64,000 nt of DNA from Kaistella sp. (GCA_019459085.1 JAIBEW010000017.1:62001-126000); one strand, 5' to 3'. Shown: positions 44,209 to 52,915, numbered from the stretch's first letter. Notes: generated by a model from the sequence alone, not told the origin. Numbers and translations: made by a program.

Positions 44209-45582
44209 CTATTCAAGAATAAGCGCAGATGTATAGAGCACCTGTGATTTATCTTTAATAGTGTCATACTTTAACCATTTTATCTGCGGATTAACAGTTC
44301 CGGCAATAGTTTGTTTAAATTCACCCTTTTGATTGTTTGTATGTTGATATTTAAAAGTTAGGCTAACTACAGGGATATGATAGGTGGTCAGAGAAGCTTC
44401 CCCTTCTCTTTCATCGTTATACAGGAGTTTTTTACTGCTGAATTTTGGCATCTGACCTTCGATCTGCTGTCGGTTGCGCAGATAATTTGCAGGCATTTTT
44501 AGACTGTAACCCGTTAAAAAAATTAGGAAAAAACATCCTAATTTAAAAATAAACGCGTCAGATTTCAAATCTTTAAAATAAATAATCAGGAAGGAGAAAA
44601 ACAGACAGAAATTAGCCGCAGCCAGCATTCTGACATTCATCTCTTCAATCTGCTGAAAATAACCCGATACTAAAAGGGTAATCGCATACATCCCTGAAAT
44701 AATCCAAAGAAGAGAATGAAACTGCAACTGAAGATTCTCTTTTTTTGTCCGCACGAGCTGTATAAAATATTTCAGCAAGAGCAAATCAATAAGCATTAAC
44801 AAGACCTGAAAAGCTATGCTTACAACACTGTTGGAAGCGGGTTTAATTCCGATGAATGGATCCACAACATTGCTTACTCCCAGTATATCCCGCAATATAT
44901 AAACTGCATAATACTCCTGAGGAGCACGACGGAGGTTTTCGCCGGTGAAGCTGCCATATACCCAATAATTGACCACTAAATAAGTGCAAATTCCTAAACC
45001 CGATAACACTAACACTTTAAAAAAATCTGTTTTTAATGGAAATATGTTTCTCTTCACTACCATCAACATCCAGAAAACACCTACACCCATATAAATATAA
45101 ATCCCTGAATATCTCACGGTAAACAGAAGAACCAAAAGCAAGGCCGCAGAAAATATAAAAAGTCGTGAGGTAATTTTCCCATGAAACCTTTCATGAAAAA
45201 GATAAATAAGGAAATATAAGATAAAAATAAATGCGCCTTCTGAACATGCGTTATTCAGCGCAAAAAAAAGAGTTTTGCCCGCAAACAGCAATACAGTCTC
45301 TCTAAAATAAAACTTTTTGAAATAAGCAAACAGCAGCATGATTACTACCATCGTAATATTCAGCATTTTGGAGGCCCAAAAATAATCCTGAAAAATGATA
45401 TGGAAAATTTTAATTAAAACCGGATAACCCAGCGGAAACAGGTTGGTTTCAAGTCTGGGCAAATCGGAAGCGATTCCAAAGTAAGAGAGACTGTCGGCTC
45501 CAACTCCTCCGGTCGGAAGAAAAAAAGACTGAAAAAAATAAATTACAATTACTGCAATTGCAAAAACCACATATTTCTTCAT
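44209..45582 (-). CDS. Polytopic membrane protein, GT-C glycosyltransferase-like
   Basis: 457 residues with about ten hydrophobic segments. The N-terminal loop after the first helix, ADSLSYFGIASDLPRLETNLFPLGYPVLIK, has the acidic residue and the F-PLGYP pattern often seen in GT-C enzymes that use polyprenyl-phosphate sugars. The last 75 residues are predicted soluble. No close family was recognised, and a transport role is possible. It lies 104 bp from rpsL and has the same direction as the str genes, but its own 213-bp upstream region suggests separate control. Confidence 0.6.
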   Translation of the reverse strand: MKKYVVFAIAVIVIYFFQSFFLPTGGVGADSLSYFGIASDLPRLETNLFPLGYPVLIKIFHIIFQDYFWASKMLNITMVVIMLLFAYFKKFYFRETVLLFAGKTLFFALNNACSEGAFIFILYFLIYLFHERFHGKITSRLFIFSAALLLVLLFTVRYSGIYIYMGVGVFWMLMVVKRNIFPLKTDFFKVLVLSGLGICTYLVVNYWVYGSFTGENLRRAPQEYYAVYILRDILGVSNVVDPFIGIKPASNSVVSIAFQVLLMLIDLLLLKYFIQLVRTKKENLQLQFHSLLWIISGMYAITLLVSGYFQQIEEMNVRMLAAANFCLFFSFLIIYFKDLKSDAFIFKLGCFFLIFLTGYSLKMPANYLRNRQQIEGQMPKFSSKKLLYNDEREGEASLTTYHIPVVSLTFKYQHTNNQKGEFKQTIAGTVNPQIKWLKYDTIKDKSQVLYTSALILE

Positions 45583-45724
45583 GCACAGAATTATTCAGGG
45601 CAAATATGCAAAATTTAATTATTTTATTCAAGGTCCTGGAAACTGCCCGTTCGAACAATTTATCTGACCTCATTGTTGCATTAAAAAAAATGTGCGTCAT
45701 CAACCAATTCTTATTTTGAATTTC

Positions 45725-45732
45725 TAAATTTG
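45725..45732 (+). promoter_or_regulatory. Candidate -7 box for the YciI-like lipoprotein gene
   Basis: TAAATTTG on the plus strand, 63 bp before the ATG at 45796. No TTG at 19-bp spacing. Confidence 0.4.
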
Positions 45733-45795
45733 TCTTTCATTAGATTCCCACTCCAATCGTAATGTAATTGTGGATGCACCTCAAATAATTAGCGT

Positions 45796-46317
45796 ATGAA
45801 AAATGTGTTCTATCTCCTTGTAGTATCATTTTCCTTGATTTCCTGTATCGTTTATACAAAAGGGCAGGACGGAAAACCTGGCGAACCTGGAAAATCAGCC
45901 ACTGAGAATTCAGCTCTTCATGCCTTTAATCAAAAATTAGCGGATTCCTTAAACGCTGATGAAAGAGGAATGAAAAGCTATATGCTCGTCATCTTAAAAA
46001 CAGGCCCGAAAGACGCAGAAATTACCGACAAAACACAGCGCGCGGAACTCTTTAAAGGTCATTTCTCTAACATGACTGAAATGGAAAAATCTGGAAAGCT
46101 GAAACTTGCCGGTCCTTTTGCCACGAAAAACACGCTTGGTTACCGCGGAATTTTCCTGCTGGATGTTAAAACCGAAGAAGAAGCACGAACGCTTTTGCAG
46201 AATGACCCTACGATTAAAGCCGGAATTTTCGAAGTGGAAATTCTGCCGTGGTACGGTTCCGCAGCGATTCCGATGCATTTGAAATACCACAAACAGATTT
46301 CGAAGGAGAATCCCTAA
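45796..46317 (+). CDS. YciI-like domain lipoprotein with short Gly-X-Y stretch
   Basis: 173 residues. The lipoprotein signal ends SLISC (Cys17). A short collagen-like run, GQDGKPGEPGK, follows at about residues 23-33. The rest (about 60-160) is a YciI/DGPF-type ferredoxin-fold domain: SYMLVILKTGPKDAEIT, MEKSGKLKLAGPFATKN, GIFLLDVKTEEEARTLLQNDPTIKAGIFEVEILPWYG. YciI-like proteins usually work in the cytoplasm with unknown or small-molecule roles. An exported lipid-anchored one is less usual. It stands alone, 49 bp before rmuC. Confidence 0.85.
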   Translation: MKNVFYLLVVSFSLISCIVYTKGQDGKPGEPGKSATENSALHAFNQKLADSLNADERGMKSYMLVILKTGPKDAEITDKTQRAELFKGHFSNMTEMEKSGKLKLAGPFATKNTLGYRGIFLLDVKTEEEARTLLQNDPTIKAGIFEVEILPWYGSAAIPMHLKYHKQISKENP

Positions 46318-46366
46318 ACTTTTCCACAAAGGGGGAAAATCATTCTTTTCTTCTTATTTTTGAAAA

Positions 46367-47872
46367 ATGGAAATCACCACACTGCTTACAGGACTTATTT
46401 TCGGTGCCATTCTCGGCGCTGCAGTTCTGTATTTTATCTTAAAATCTGCAAACGTTCCGCGAAAGGATTTCGATGAACTCAACAGCAATTTCATCCGCAC
46501 CACTGCCGAATTACAGAATTCAAATCTGAAAATAAGCGAACTCGATCTTTTATATAAAACTGAAAAACAAAATAATTTTCAGCACGCTGAAACCATCAGT
46601 CAACTGAAGGACGAGCTCTCCAAAACCACTGCCGAAAACAGTGCGCAAACACAGAAAATAGCCGAACAGCAGGAAATCAACGGCAATCTAAATTCAGATA
46701 TAAAGATCCTTCAGGAAGATAAAAACAGTTTAATCGCCGCAAAATCCCATCTTTCATCGCAGAACGAAAAACTACAGGAACTTCTCGACAATCAGAAGGA
46801 AGAAATCTCCAAGATGCAGGAAATTGCAAAAAATGAATTTAAGTTGCTGGCCACAAAAATTTTTGATGAAAAATCCGAAAAGTTTGCCACGCTGAACCAA
46901 ACCAATCTCAAAATCATTCTGGATCCTTTTCAGGAAAAAATCACCGACCTTCGGAATAAAGTGAGCGAAACCTACGATAAAGAATCGAAGGAACGTTTCT
47001 CTCTCGGCGAAAAAGTGCGGGAACTTGCCCAGCTGAACCAGCAGATTTCTGAAGACGCCAAAAAACTCACCCGCGCGCTGAAAGGCGAAAGCAAAACCCA
47101 GGGAAACTGGGGCGAAATGATTCTTGAGAGCATCCTTGAAAAATCCGGTCTTGTAAAAGGCCGTGAATATTTTATGGAACATGAACTCCGGGATGAAGAC
47201 AACAAAGCCCTCTTTTCTGAATTCTCAGGAAAGAAAATGCGTCCCGATGCGGTGGTAAAATATCCCGACGAGCGTAATGTGATCATCGATTCCAAAGTTT
47301 CACTTACCGCCTTCACGGAACTCGTAGACGAGAATGATCCTGAACGGTATCAGTCGAAACTCAATCTGCACTTGGCGTCCATCAAAAATCATATCAAACA
47401 ACTGAGCGAAAAGGCGTACGATGATTATGACAAGTCACTGGATTTCGTGATGATGTTTATCCCAAGCGAACCGGCTTATATTGCTGCGATGCAGGCTGAC
47501 CCGGACTTGTGGAATTTCGCTTACGAAAAAAGGATACTTCTTTTGAATCCGAGCAATCTCATCACTTCGCTGAAACTTGTTGCAGATTTGTGGAAACGCG
47601 ACTATCAGAATAAAAACGCGATGGAAATTGCTGACCGTGGCGCAAAACTGTACGACAAGTTTGTGAATTTCGTCGATAATCTTGAAAAAGTCGGGAAGAA
47701 CATCGATCAGGCGAAGAACGTTTACAATGATGCTTTCAAGCAGCTTTCCACAGGTAATGACAATCTGATTACGCAGACTCAGAAACTCAAGACTCTCGGA
47801 ATTAAAAATAAAAAGGAACTGCCACCAAGTTTAGTCGAAAGTTCCGGAAATGAACTCAATTTCGAGAATTAA
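46367..47872 (+). CDS. rmuC: DNA recombination protein RmuC homologue
   Basis: 501 residues. One N-terminal membrane helix (about 3-25), a long coiled coil (about 30-170, rich in Glu/Lys/Gln), then the RmuC domain (about 215-440) with KTQGNWGEMILESILEKSGL, YPDERNVIIDSKVSLTAF, LDFVMMFIPSEPAYIAA and LLNPSNLITSLKLVADLWKRD. RmuC is thought to be a nuclease-like protein limiting inversions at short repeats. A TATTTTTG box (46355-46362) ends only 4 bp before the ATG, too close for a normal leader. Confidence 0.95.
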   Translation: MEITTLLTGLIFGAILGAAVLYFILKSANVPRKDFDELNSNFIRTTAELQNSNLKISELDLLYKTEKQNNFQHAETISQLKDELSKTTAENSAQTQKIAEQQEINGNLNSDIKILQEDKNSLIAAKSHLSSQNEKLQELLDNQKEEISKMQEIAKNEFKLLATKIFDEKSEKFATLNQTNLKIILDPFQEKITDLRNKVSETYDKESKERFSLGEKVRELAQLNQQISEDAKKLTRALKGESKTQGNWGEMILESILEKSGLVKGREYFMEHELRDEDNKALFSEFSGKKMRPDAVVKYPDERNVIIDSKVSLTAFTELVDENDPERYQSKLNLHLASIKNHIKQLSEKAYDDYDKSLDFVMMFIPSEPAYIAAMQADPDLWNFAYEKRILLLNPSNLITSLKLVADLWKRDYQNKNAMEIADRGAKLYDKFVNFVDNLEKVGKNIDQAKNVYNDAFKQLSTGNDNLITQTQKLKTLGIKNKKELPPSLVESSGNELNFEN

Positions 47873-47936
47873 ATATAGTTTCCTGAAGTAATTTTTCAAT
47901 ATTAATAAAAGATTGGACTAAAAATCGGAGTTTTGC

Positions 47937-48707
47937 ATGATGTTGATCGAAAGTTTACAGAACGAAAAAATTAAAAACCTCACCCGTCTCATGTCGGACA
48001 ACCGGTTTCGGAAAAAATCCGGGACATTTGTGGTGGAAGGCAAACAGGAAAATGAACGGGCGCTGAATTTCGGTTTCGAAAGCCTGGAATTTTTCATCAG
48101 CGAAAGTATTTTTGACGGAAATGTACCGGACGGGAAAATATACAGTGTCTCGGAAAAAATCTACGAAAAAGTAGCATATCGCGGAAGTTCGGAAGGAATC
48201 ATCGGAATTTATACTTCGAAACAGAATGTTTTGTCAACTTTTAAACCAAAAGAAAATGCGACCGTTATTGTTTTGGAAGGAGTGGAAAAACCCGGAAATC
48301 TGGGCGCAATACTCAGGAGTTGCGAAGCTTTCGGAATTGATGCCTTGATAGTTACCGATGAAAAAGCAGATTTCTTTAATCCTAACGTCATCCGTTCCAG
48401 CGTTGGCTGCCTGTTCGGAATGAATATTTACCAGTCGAAAAACGAAGAAGTTCTGGATTTTTTAAACGAAAATGGTTTTAATATTTTCACCACGCTGATG
48501 GATGATAGCGCAGACGATCTTTATAGAAGAGATTTAACAGCGAAGAGCGCGCTGCTTTTCGGCACCGAACATTCCGGGCTGAGTGATTTCTGGAAAGGAA
48601 AAGGGAAAAATACATTAATTCCCATGACCGGAACCATTGATTCTCTGAATCTGAGCAATGCAGTCGCAATTGCCTGTTATGAAGCACTGAGACAAAAAAA
48701 GAAATAA
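47937..48707 (+). CDS. TrmH/SpoU-family RNA 2'-O-methyltransferase
   Basis: 256 residues. An N-terminal substrate-binding domain (about 1-95, QNEKIKNLTRLMSDNRFRKKSGTFVVEG) precedes the knotted SPOUT domain with its three motifs: EGVEKPGNLGAILRSCEAFG, LFGTEHSGLSDFW and IPMTGTIDSLNLSNAVAIACYEALRQ. It transfers a methyl group to a ribose 2'-OH of rRNA or tRNA; the exact target is not readable. Two ATG codons are adjacent at the start (47937 and 47940). It is 64 bp after rmuC. Confidence 0.94.
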   Translation: MMLIESLQNEKIKNLTRLMSDNRFRKKSGTFVVEGKQENERALNFGFESLEFFISESIFDGNVPDGKIYSVSEKIYEKVAYRGSSEGIIGIYTSKQNVLSTFKPKENATVIVLEGVEKPGNLGAILRSCEAFGIDALIVTDEKADFFNPNVIRSSVGCLFGMNIYQSKNEEVLDFLNENGFNIFTTLMDDSADDLYRRDLTAKSALLFGTEHSGLSDFWKGKGKNTLIPMTGTIDSLNLSNAVAIACYEALRQKKK

Positions 48708-48711
48708 AAAA

Positions 48712-48736
48712 AACCGCTTCTCAGGGAGAAACGGTT
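48712..48736. terminator. Bidirectional terminator between convergent genes
   Basis: AACCGCTTCTC faces GAGAAACGGTT with one mismatch and a 3-base loop, with A-runs before it. It lies 5 bp after the methyltransferase stop and 22 bp after the stop of the opposing Ala-rich gene. Confidence 0.85.
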
Positions 48737-48758
48737 AATTTGTAATAAAAGTTGCTAA

Positions 48759-49094
48759 TTAGTTAGCATCTTTTACAGCTTCTTTAGCATCTTTAGTTGC
48801 GTCTTTAGCAGCATCGGCAGCACCTTTAGCAGCATCAGCAGCACCTTTAGCAGCATCTTTAGCAGCATCAGCACCAGCAGCAGTAGTTGCAGAAGCAGCA
48901 TCTTTAGCAGCATCAACAGTTACTGAAGCAGCAGAATCAACAACAGAAGCAGCAGAATCAGCTACAACGGCAGCAGAATCAGTAGCAGCCATAGCAGCAG
49001 AATCAGCAGCGTTAGCAGTTTCAACAGTTTCAGTTTTTTTACAAGCTACAAGAGCTAAAGCAGCGATACCAGCTACGAATAATGACTTTTTCAT
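48759..49094 (-). CDS. Low-complexity Ala/Asp/Lys-rich lipoprotein
   Basis: 111 residues. The signal ends LALVAC (Cys18). The rest is almost only Ala, Asp, Lys, Ser, Thr and Val. Residues about 30-60 repeat a DSAA-type unit and about 75-105 repeat AAKGAAD/AAKDA-type heptads (KGAADAAKGAADAAKDAT). The composition resembles LEA-like or histone-tail-like amphipathic repeats, but no function is known. Codons are strongly biased to GCA and GCT, giving GCAGC/AGCAG DNA repeats. The promoter region has TATCTTTG at 49154-49161. Confidence 0.85.
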   Translation of the reverse strand: MKKSLFVAGIAALALVACKKTETVETANAADSAAMAATDSAAVVADSAASVVDSAASVTVDAAKDAASATTAAGADAAKDAAKGAADAAKGAADAAKDATKDAKEAVKDAN

Positions 49095-49153
49095 AATAAT
49101 TAAATTTAATTGTTTGTTTTAATATTTGTGTTCGCATTCTCATTTGAACAGGA

Positions 49154-49161
49154 CAAAGATA
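49154..49161 (-). promoter_or_regulatory. Candidate -7 box for the Ala-rich lipoprotein gene
   Basis: Minus strand TATCTTTG fits TAnnTTTG, 59 bp before the ATG at 49094. No TTG at 19-bp spacing. Confidence 0.4.
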
Positions 49162-49176
49162 GACCGGAGAAAAAAT

Positions 49177-49207
49177 TTGTTTTAGAAAATTAATTGTAAT
49201 ATCTTTG
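49177..49207 (+). promoter_or_regulatory. Promoter of the 49267-50995 operon
   Basis: TTG at 49177-49179, 20-bp spacer, TATCTTTG at 49200-49207. A perfect palindrome overlaps the end of the -7 box (next entry). Confidence 0.65.
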
Positions 49208-49223
49208 TAAAACCGTTTTACAA
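49205..49223 (+). promoter_or_regulatory. 19-bp perfect palindrome at the transcription start, candidate operator
   Basis: TTGTAAAAC, one base C, GTTTTACAA: a perfect 9-1-9 inverted repeat overlapping the last three bases of the -7 box and the expected start site. A protein bound there would block the promoter. No second copy was seen in the window. Confidence 0.6.
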
Positions 49224-49266
49224 TTTTTGAATACTGATAATCAGCATATTAAATACATTTTAAATT

Positions 49267-50430
49267 TTGACAGATTTAGAACTTTTACATTTCGACCAGC
49301 TAAAAAACGAGGTTCAGTCTCAGTATCTGGAGAATCACACCCCTTCCTTTGATGAAATTTCAAAATGGAAAGGCATTGATATCATTTATTTCCAGGAAGA
49401 TTTAAGAAAAAAAGCGAAAGGTAATATTTCTGAAAAATCTTTTTACACTTACTTTAAATCTCCTGTTACCCGGCTCCCGAGAATTGATATGTTGAATCTG
49501 CTCTCTGTTTATGCGGGTTACGTCTCTTGGTACGACTTTAAAAAGAAACACCTTTTTGCAGATGAAGTCTTGCACGATCATGAAACAGTTAATATTGTAG
49601 ACAAAATATCCGAAACTGAGGCATTGGAATCTGAGACAGTCGCCGCGCAGCAAAAAACTCCGGCTGATGTCCAAATTCTACAACAATCCTCCGTGCAATC
49701 TAAGATTACAGATGAAGATTTACAAAAAAGCAATACTGACAATCAAAACGATAAGACAAAGTCTGTTCTTCTGGAAACTTATGACACTTCAGACCAGAAA
49801 TCCACATTCAGTTTAGTAAAAAAATACATTTGGCTCGGAATTTCTTTGGTTTTGGCCATTCTTGTTGGTCTATTGATATTTAAAGAAGAAATTTTCAGCA
49901 AACAATTTACGTATACCTTTATTGACGCCGACCGGAATTCGAAAATAAACGATGAACTGGATGTAAAAATCCTTAAAGAAAACGAAAGCCCAATTTTCAC
50001 GCGCGTTCTTCCCAATCAGCCTTTTGTTTATACGACCCGCAGCAAGACGCTGAAAATGGTAGTTTCATCACCTTATTATAAAACTGATACGATTAACCGC
50101 AATCTGGAAACCGCGCCATCGGTTGAAAACATAGAGTTAAGACCGAATGATTATGCAATTATGCTGTTCTTTTACTCAAAATCCATTACGGATCTTAAGA
50201 AAAAAAGACTGAGCCTTAATTACCTCATCAGCGACAACGCACTCATCTATCAGATTTATGACAATGAAACTTATGGTGTTGAAACTTTAGATAAGCAGCG
50301 GTACATTAACCTCGTCACCTTACCTTCAACTTCCCTTGAAAATCTGGAAGTAATTGATACCCAAACCAATGATAGCGGAAAGATCGTTATGATTAAATTT
50401 AAAATCGGAAATAATGAAGAAAAAAAATAA
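49267..50430 (+). CDS. Membrane-anchored protein with N-terminal HTH-like domain
   Basis: 387 residues if the TTG at 49267 is the start (MTDLELLHFDQLKNEVQSQY). No ATG or GTG gives a sensible alternative before the domain begins. Residues about 10-95 (ISEKSFYTYFKSPVTRLPRIDMLNLLSVYAGYVSWYDFKKK) resemble the compact domain with a GYxSWxxF ending found in some Bacteroidota regulators. A polar linker follows (95-180), then one membrane helix (about 184-206), and an extracytoplasmic domain (210-387). I infer a sensor-like protein with a cytoplasmic DNA-binding-like part, but this is not proven. It overlaps the next gene by 17 bp. Confidence 0.7.
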   Translation: MTDLELLHFDQLKNEVQSQYLENHTPSFDEISKWKGIDIIYFQEDLRKKAKGNISEKSFYTYFKSPVTRLPRIDMLNLLSVYAGYVSWYDFKKKHLFADEVLHDHETVNIVDKISETEALESETVAAQQKTPADVQILQQSSVQSKITDEDLQKSNTDNQNDKTKSVLLETYDTSDQKSTFSLVKKYIWLGISLVLAILVGLLIFKEEIFSKQFTYTFIDADRNSKINDELDVKILKENESPIFTRVLPNQPFVYTTRSKTLKMVVSSPYYKTDTINRNLETAPSVENIELRPNDYAIMLFFYSKSITDLKKKRLSLNYLISDNALIYQIYDNETYGVETLDKQRYINLVTLPSTSLENLEVIDTQTNDSGKIVMIKFKIGNNEEKK

Positions 50431-50995
50431 TATTTTCCCTCTTCTTCTGGCCATTCTGCTTTTGACCTTTTCCTGTGAAAAGAAAAAAGAAGAAATCAGT
50501 GATCTGGAAAAAATCAGAAGCAGCAGCAACAAAAAATCGTATCCCGCTACAAAGATGGACAGCGTTCAGGCGATTGCCTTCATCACAAAGCAAAAAGTGC
50601 AGGAATTGCTCGATCTTTCGATTCTCTACACGAACGGAAACCGCGACACTGAAATTGATTCAGTGATTTATGGCCAGATCGAGAACTATTTTGCCGAAAA
50701 TGATTCCGCCAATCTGAACAGGATCTTTCAGGAGATTGATACGCTTCAGGTTAAATCAGCAAAAGTAGGTGAGCTGAAAGTTCTGAAAAAAATTGACGGT
50801 ACTGACACGCTGGATTTTGCGCAATTTAATGTAGAATATTTCGACAGGAAGAACAGATCAATCGGAAAATTTGAGAAAAATGCGCAGTATGTGCTGCAAC
50901 TTTCTCCGGTGAAGTTTAAAAAAGAGTTTAAATTCTATTTTGTGGATTTCGATGGTAAACCGAAGGACAGCACTTCTGCAGGAGTAACAAGATAG
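50414..50995 (+). CDS. Lipoprotein of unknown function
   Basis: 193 residues. The signal ends LLTFSC (Cys21), followed by a charged KKKEE stretch. The remainder is a mixed alpha/beta domain with no motif recognised. It begins 17 bp before the stop of the membrane-anchored gene, so the two are translationally linked. Its last 61 bp overlap, on the opposite strand, the 3' end of the 5-formyltetrahydrofolate cyclo-ligase gene. Confidence 0.75.
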   Translation: MKKKNNIFPLLLAILLLTFSCEKKKEEISDLEKIRSSSNKKSYPATKMDSVQAIAFITKQKVQELLDLSILYTNGNRDTEIDSVIYGQIENYFAENDSANLNRIFQEIDTLQVKSAKVGELKVLKKIDGTDTLDFAQFNVEYFDRKNRSIGKFEKNAQYVLQLSPVKFKKEFKFYFVDFDGKPKDSTSAGVTR

Positions 50996-51519
50996 TCCAA
51001 AGCAATATCTTTTTCCCGGAGATCATCAATTTCTTCACACGGCTGAAAATAATTAACCCCTATTTTAAGGCAATCGCTATTCAAAGAAGTAAAGAAATCG
51101 TCATAAAAACCTTTGCCATAACCCACTCTATTTCCGTTTTTATCGCAATATAACAGCGGCGTAATTACATAATCGAAGTCTGATATTCCGGCATCTTCAT
51201 TGCTTTCCGGCTCCGGAATTCCCCAAGAATTGTTCTTAAACGTCGTTTCCCGCATTGTTTCAACAGAGATCATTTTATTCCTGTAAATCTTCGGGACAAA
51301 AACCCGGATTTTCTTCTCAAAAAAATAATGGAGTAAAATCCCCGTATCCACTTCTCCTTTTTCAGGAATGGACAAAAAACAGTGGACTTTTTGATCTGTT
51401 GAAGGTTTAAAATGCTGAATAAAATTTTCAGCAATTTTCTCCGACAAACTCAAAACCTCACCTTTCGAAAGGGCCTGGCGTTTCTGAAGGTATAATTTCC
51501 TGATTTCAGCTTTATTCAT
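50935..51519 (-). CDS. 5-formyltetrahydrofolate cyclo-ligase family protein
   Basis: 194 residues. It converts 5-formyl-THF to 5,10-methenyl-THF with ATP. Visible motifs are the N-terminal KAEIRKLYLQKRQAL and the GNRVGYGKGFYDDFF loop that binds substrate. The length fits the family. The C-terminal end (DYLVTPAEVLSFGLPSKSTK) is about 15 residues longer than the usual finish and lies over the opposing lipoprotein gene (61-bp antisense overlap). It follows trhO by 12 bp. Confidence 0.9.
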   Translation of the reverse strand: MNKAEIRKLYLQKRQALSKGEVLSLSEKIAENFIQHFKPSTDQKVHCFLSIPEKGEVDTGILLHYFFEKKIRVFVPKIYRNKMISVETMRETTFKNNSWGIPEPESNEDAGISDFDYVITPLLYCDKNGNRVGYGKGFYDDFFTSLNSDCLKIGVNYFQPCEEIDDLREKDIALDYLVTPAEVLSFGLPSKSTK

Positions 51520-51531
51520 GAGATGCCTTCA

Positions 51532-52884
51532 CTACAGAATTTTGTATAATTTGTCCGACAGACGAATCCTGAAAGGAATTTCAAACGTGATCTGATCGCC
51601 TGATTTTGCTGTTTCGCAAGGTCCTCCGTTGGCAAAAATTTCAGTCATGGTAAGTTCCTGTTCACCGGTTGTGGGTCCGGAAATCAACACTTTATTGCCA
51701 ACCGACAGTTCTCCGTTTTGAATTAAAAACTGCGCGATTTTAGATTTCGTGTAATAATGTTCTGCACTCCCAACCAACACTTTTTTGACCGCTATTTGCT
51801 GGCGGATATTCTTCGTGCTGACTTTTGCCAAAGGCTTATTGGGTAAATCACCTGAATTTTTAAATTTCAAAGCATCGGATTTCCCTTTTTTGAAAATTTT
51901 ATTTCCAACCTGTAACCCCTTTCTCATTTTCACCTGTTCCTCTAAAGGCAGATGGATGGTTTCTAGACATTCTACAGAACAGCAGTTCTCCATCGCTTCC
52001 TTACACTCGTCGCACTGAATAAACAACAGATGACAGGCATCATTAAAACAATTGGTATGATTGTCGCAGGGTTCGCCACACTGATGGCATTGCGAAACAA
52101 TATCGTCTGTAATTCTTTCCCCTAAACGGTGATCAAACACGAAATTTTTACCGATGAATTTGCTTTCAATTTTTTCTTCCTTGATCTGACGGGCATATTC
52201 GATGATTCCGCCTTCCAATTGGAACACATTTTTAAAACCCTGATGTTTGAAGTAAGCACTGGCTTTCTCACAACGGATTCCACCGGTACAGTACATTAAA
52301 AGGTTTTTATCTTCTTTAAAATCCTGTAACTGTTCATTGATTATTGGCAGACTTTCTCTGAAAGTCTCCACATCAGGAGTGATGGCGCCTTCAAAATGAC
52401 CGACTTCACTTTCGTAATGATTTCTAAAATCGACTAAAATCGTGTTGGGATCATCAAGTAAATTATTGAATTCCTTTGCTTTTAAGTGAATTCCTTTGTT
52501 GGTGACATCGAAAGAATCATCATTCAAACCGTCGGCAACAATTTTGTTTCTGACTTTTATAGTCAGTTTTAAAAAAGAATGATCGTCCTGTTCCACCGCG
52601 ACATTTAAACGAATTCCTTTCATAAAATCATACACTTCCAGCGTATCGCGGAAAGCGTCAAAGTTGTCCGCCGGAACGCTCATTTGAGCGTTGATTCCTT
52701 CATGGGCAACATAAATACGGCCCAGCGCATCGAGGGCGTTCCAGGCTATAAATAATTCGTCTCGAAATTTTTTAGGATTTTCAATTTTGGCGTACGCATA
52801 GAAAGACAATGTAAGGCGTTGCTTACCGGCTTCATCAATAAGTCGTGCTCTTTCTTCTGCGCTTAAGGTGTTATACAGTTGCAT
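51532..52884 (-). CDS. trhO: tRNA uridine(34) 5-hydroxylase TrhO
   Basis: 450 residues, in the rhodanese-containing TrhO (YceA) family that hydroxylates wobble U34 using oxygen. An N-terminal acylphosphatase-like domain (about 1-125) is followed by a rhodanese domain (about 135-235) whose active loop is YCTGGIRCEKA with Cys199. A Cys-rich region comes next (about 265-315, CHQCGEPCDNHTNC and CDECKEAMENCC), which looks like a metal site, then a C-terminal extension longer than that of E. coli (350 residues). It is co-directional with the cyclo-ligase gene. Confidence 0.92.
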   Translation of the reverse strand: MQLYNTLSAEERARLIDEAGKQRLTLSFYAYAKIENPKKFRDELFIAWNALDALGRIYVAHEGINAQMSVPADNFDAFRDTLEVYDFMKGIRLNVAVEQDDHSFLKLTIKVRNKIVADGLNDDSFDVTNKGIHLKAKEFNNLLDDPNTILVDFRNHYESEVGHFEGAITPDVETFRESLPIINEQLQDFKEDKNLLMYCTGGIRCEKASAYFKHQGFKNVFQLEGGIIEYARQIKEEKIESKFIGKNFVFDHRLGERITDDIVSQCHQCGEPCDNHTNCFNDACHLLFIQCDECKEAMENCCSVECLETIHLPLEEQVKMRKGLQVGNKIFKKGKSDALKFKNSGDLPNKPLAKVSTKNIRQQIAVKKVLVGSAEHYYTKSKIAQFLIQNGELSVGNKVLISGPTTGEQELTMTEIFANGGPCETAKSGDQITFEIPFRIRLSDKLYKIL

Positions 52885-52915
52885 GCTATAAACGGTTTAA
52901 GTGAGAAATAATGTG

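Noticed and set aside
46355-46362. TATTTTTG as promoter of rmuC
   Set aside because: The box ends 4 bp before the ATG and lacks a -33 TTG. It would give a near-leaderless message. Chance in AT-rich DNA is as likely.
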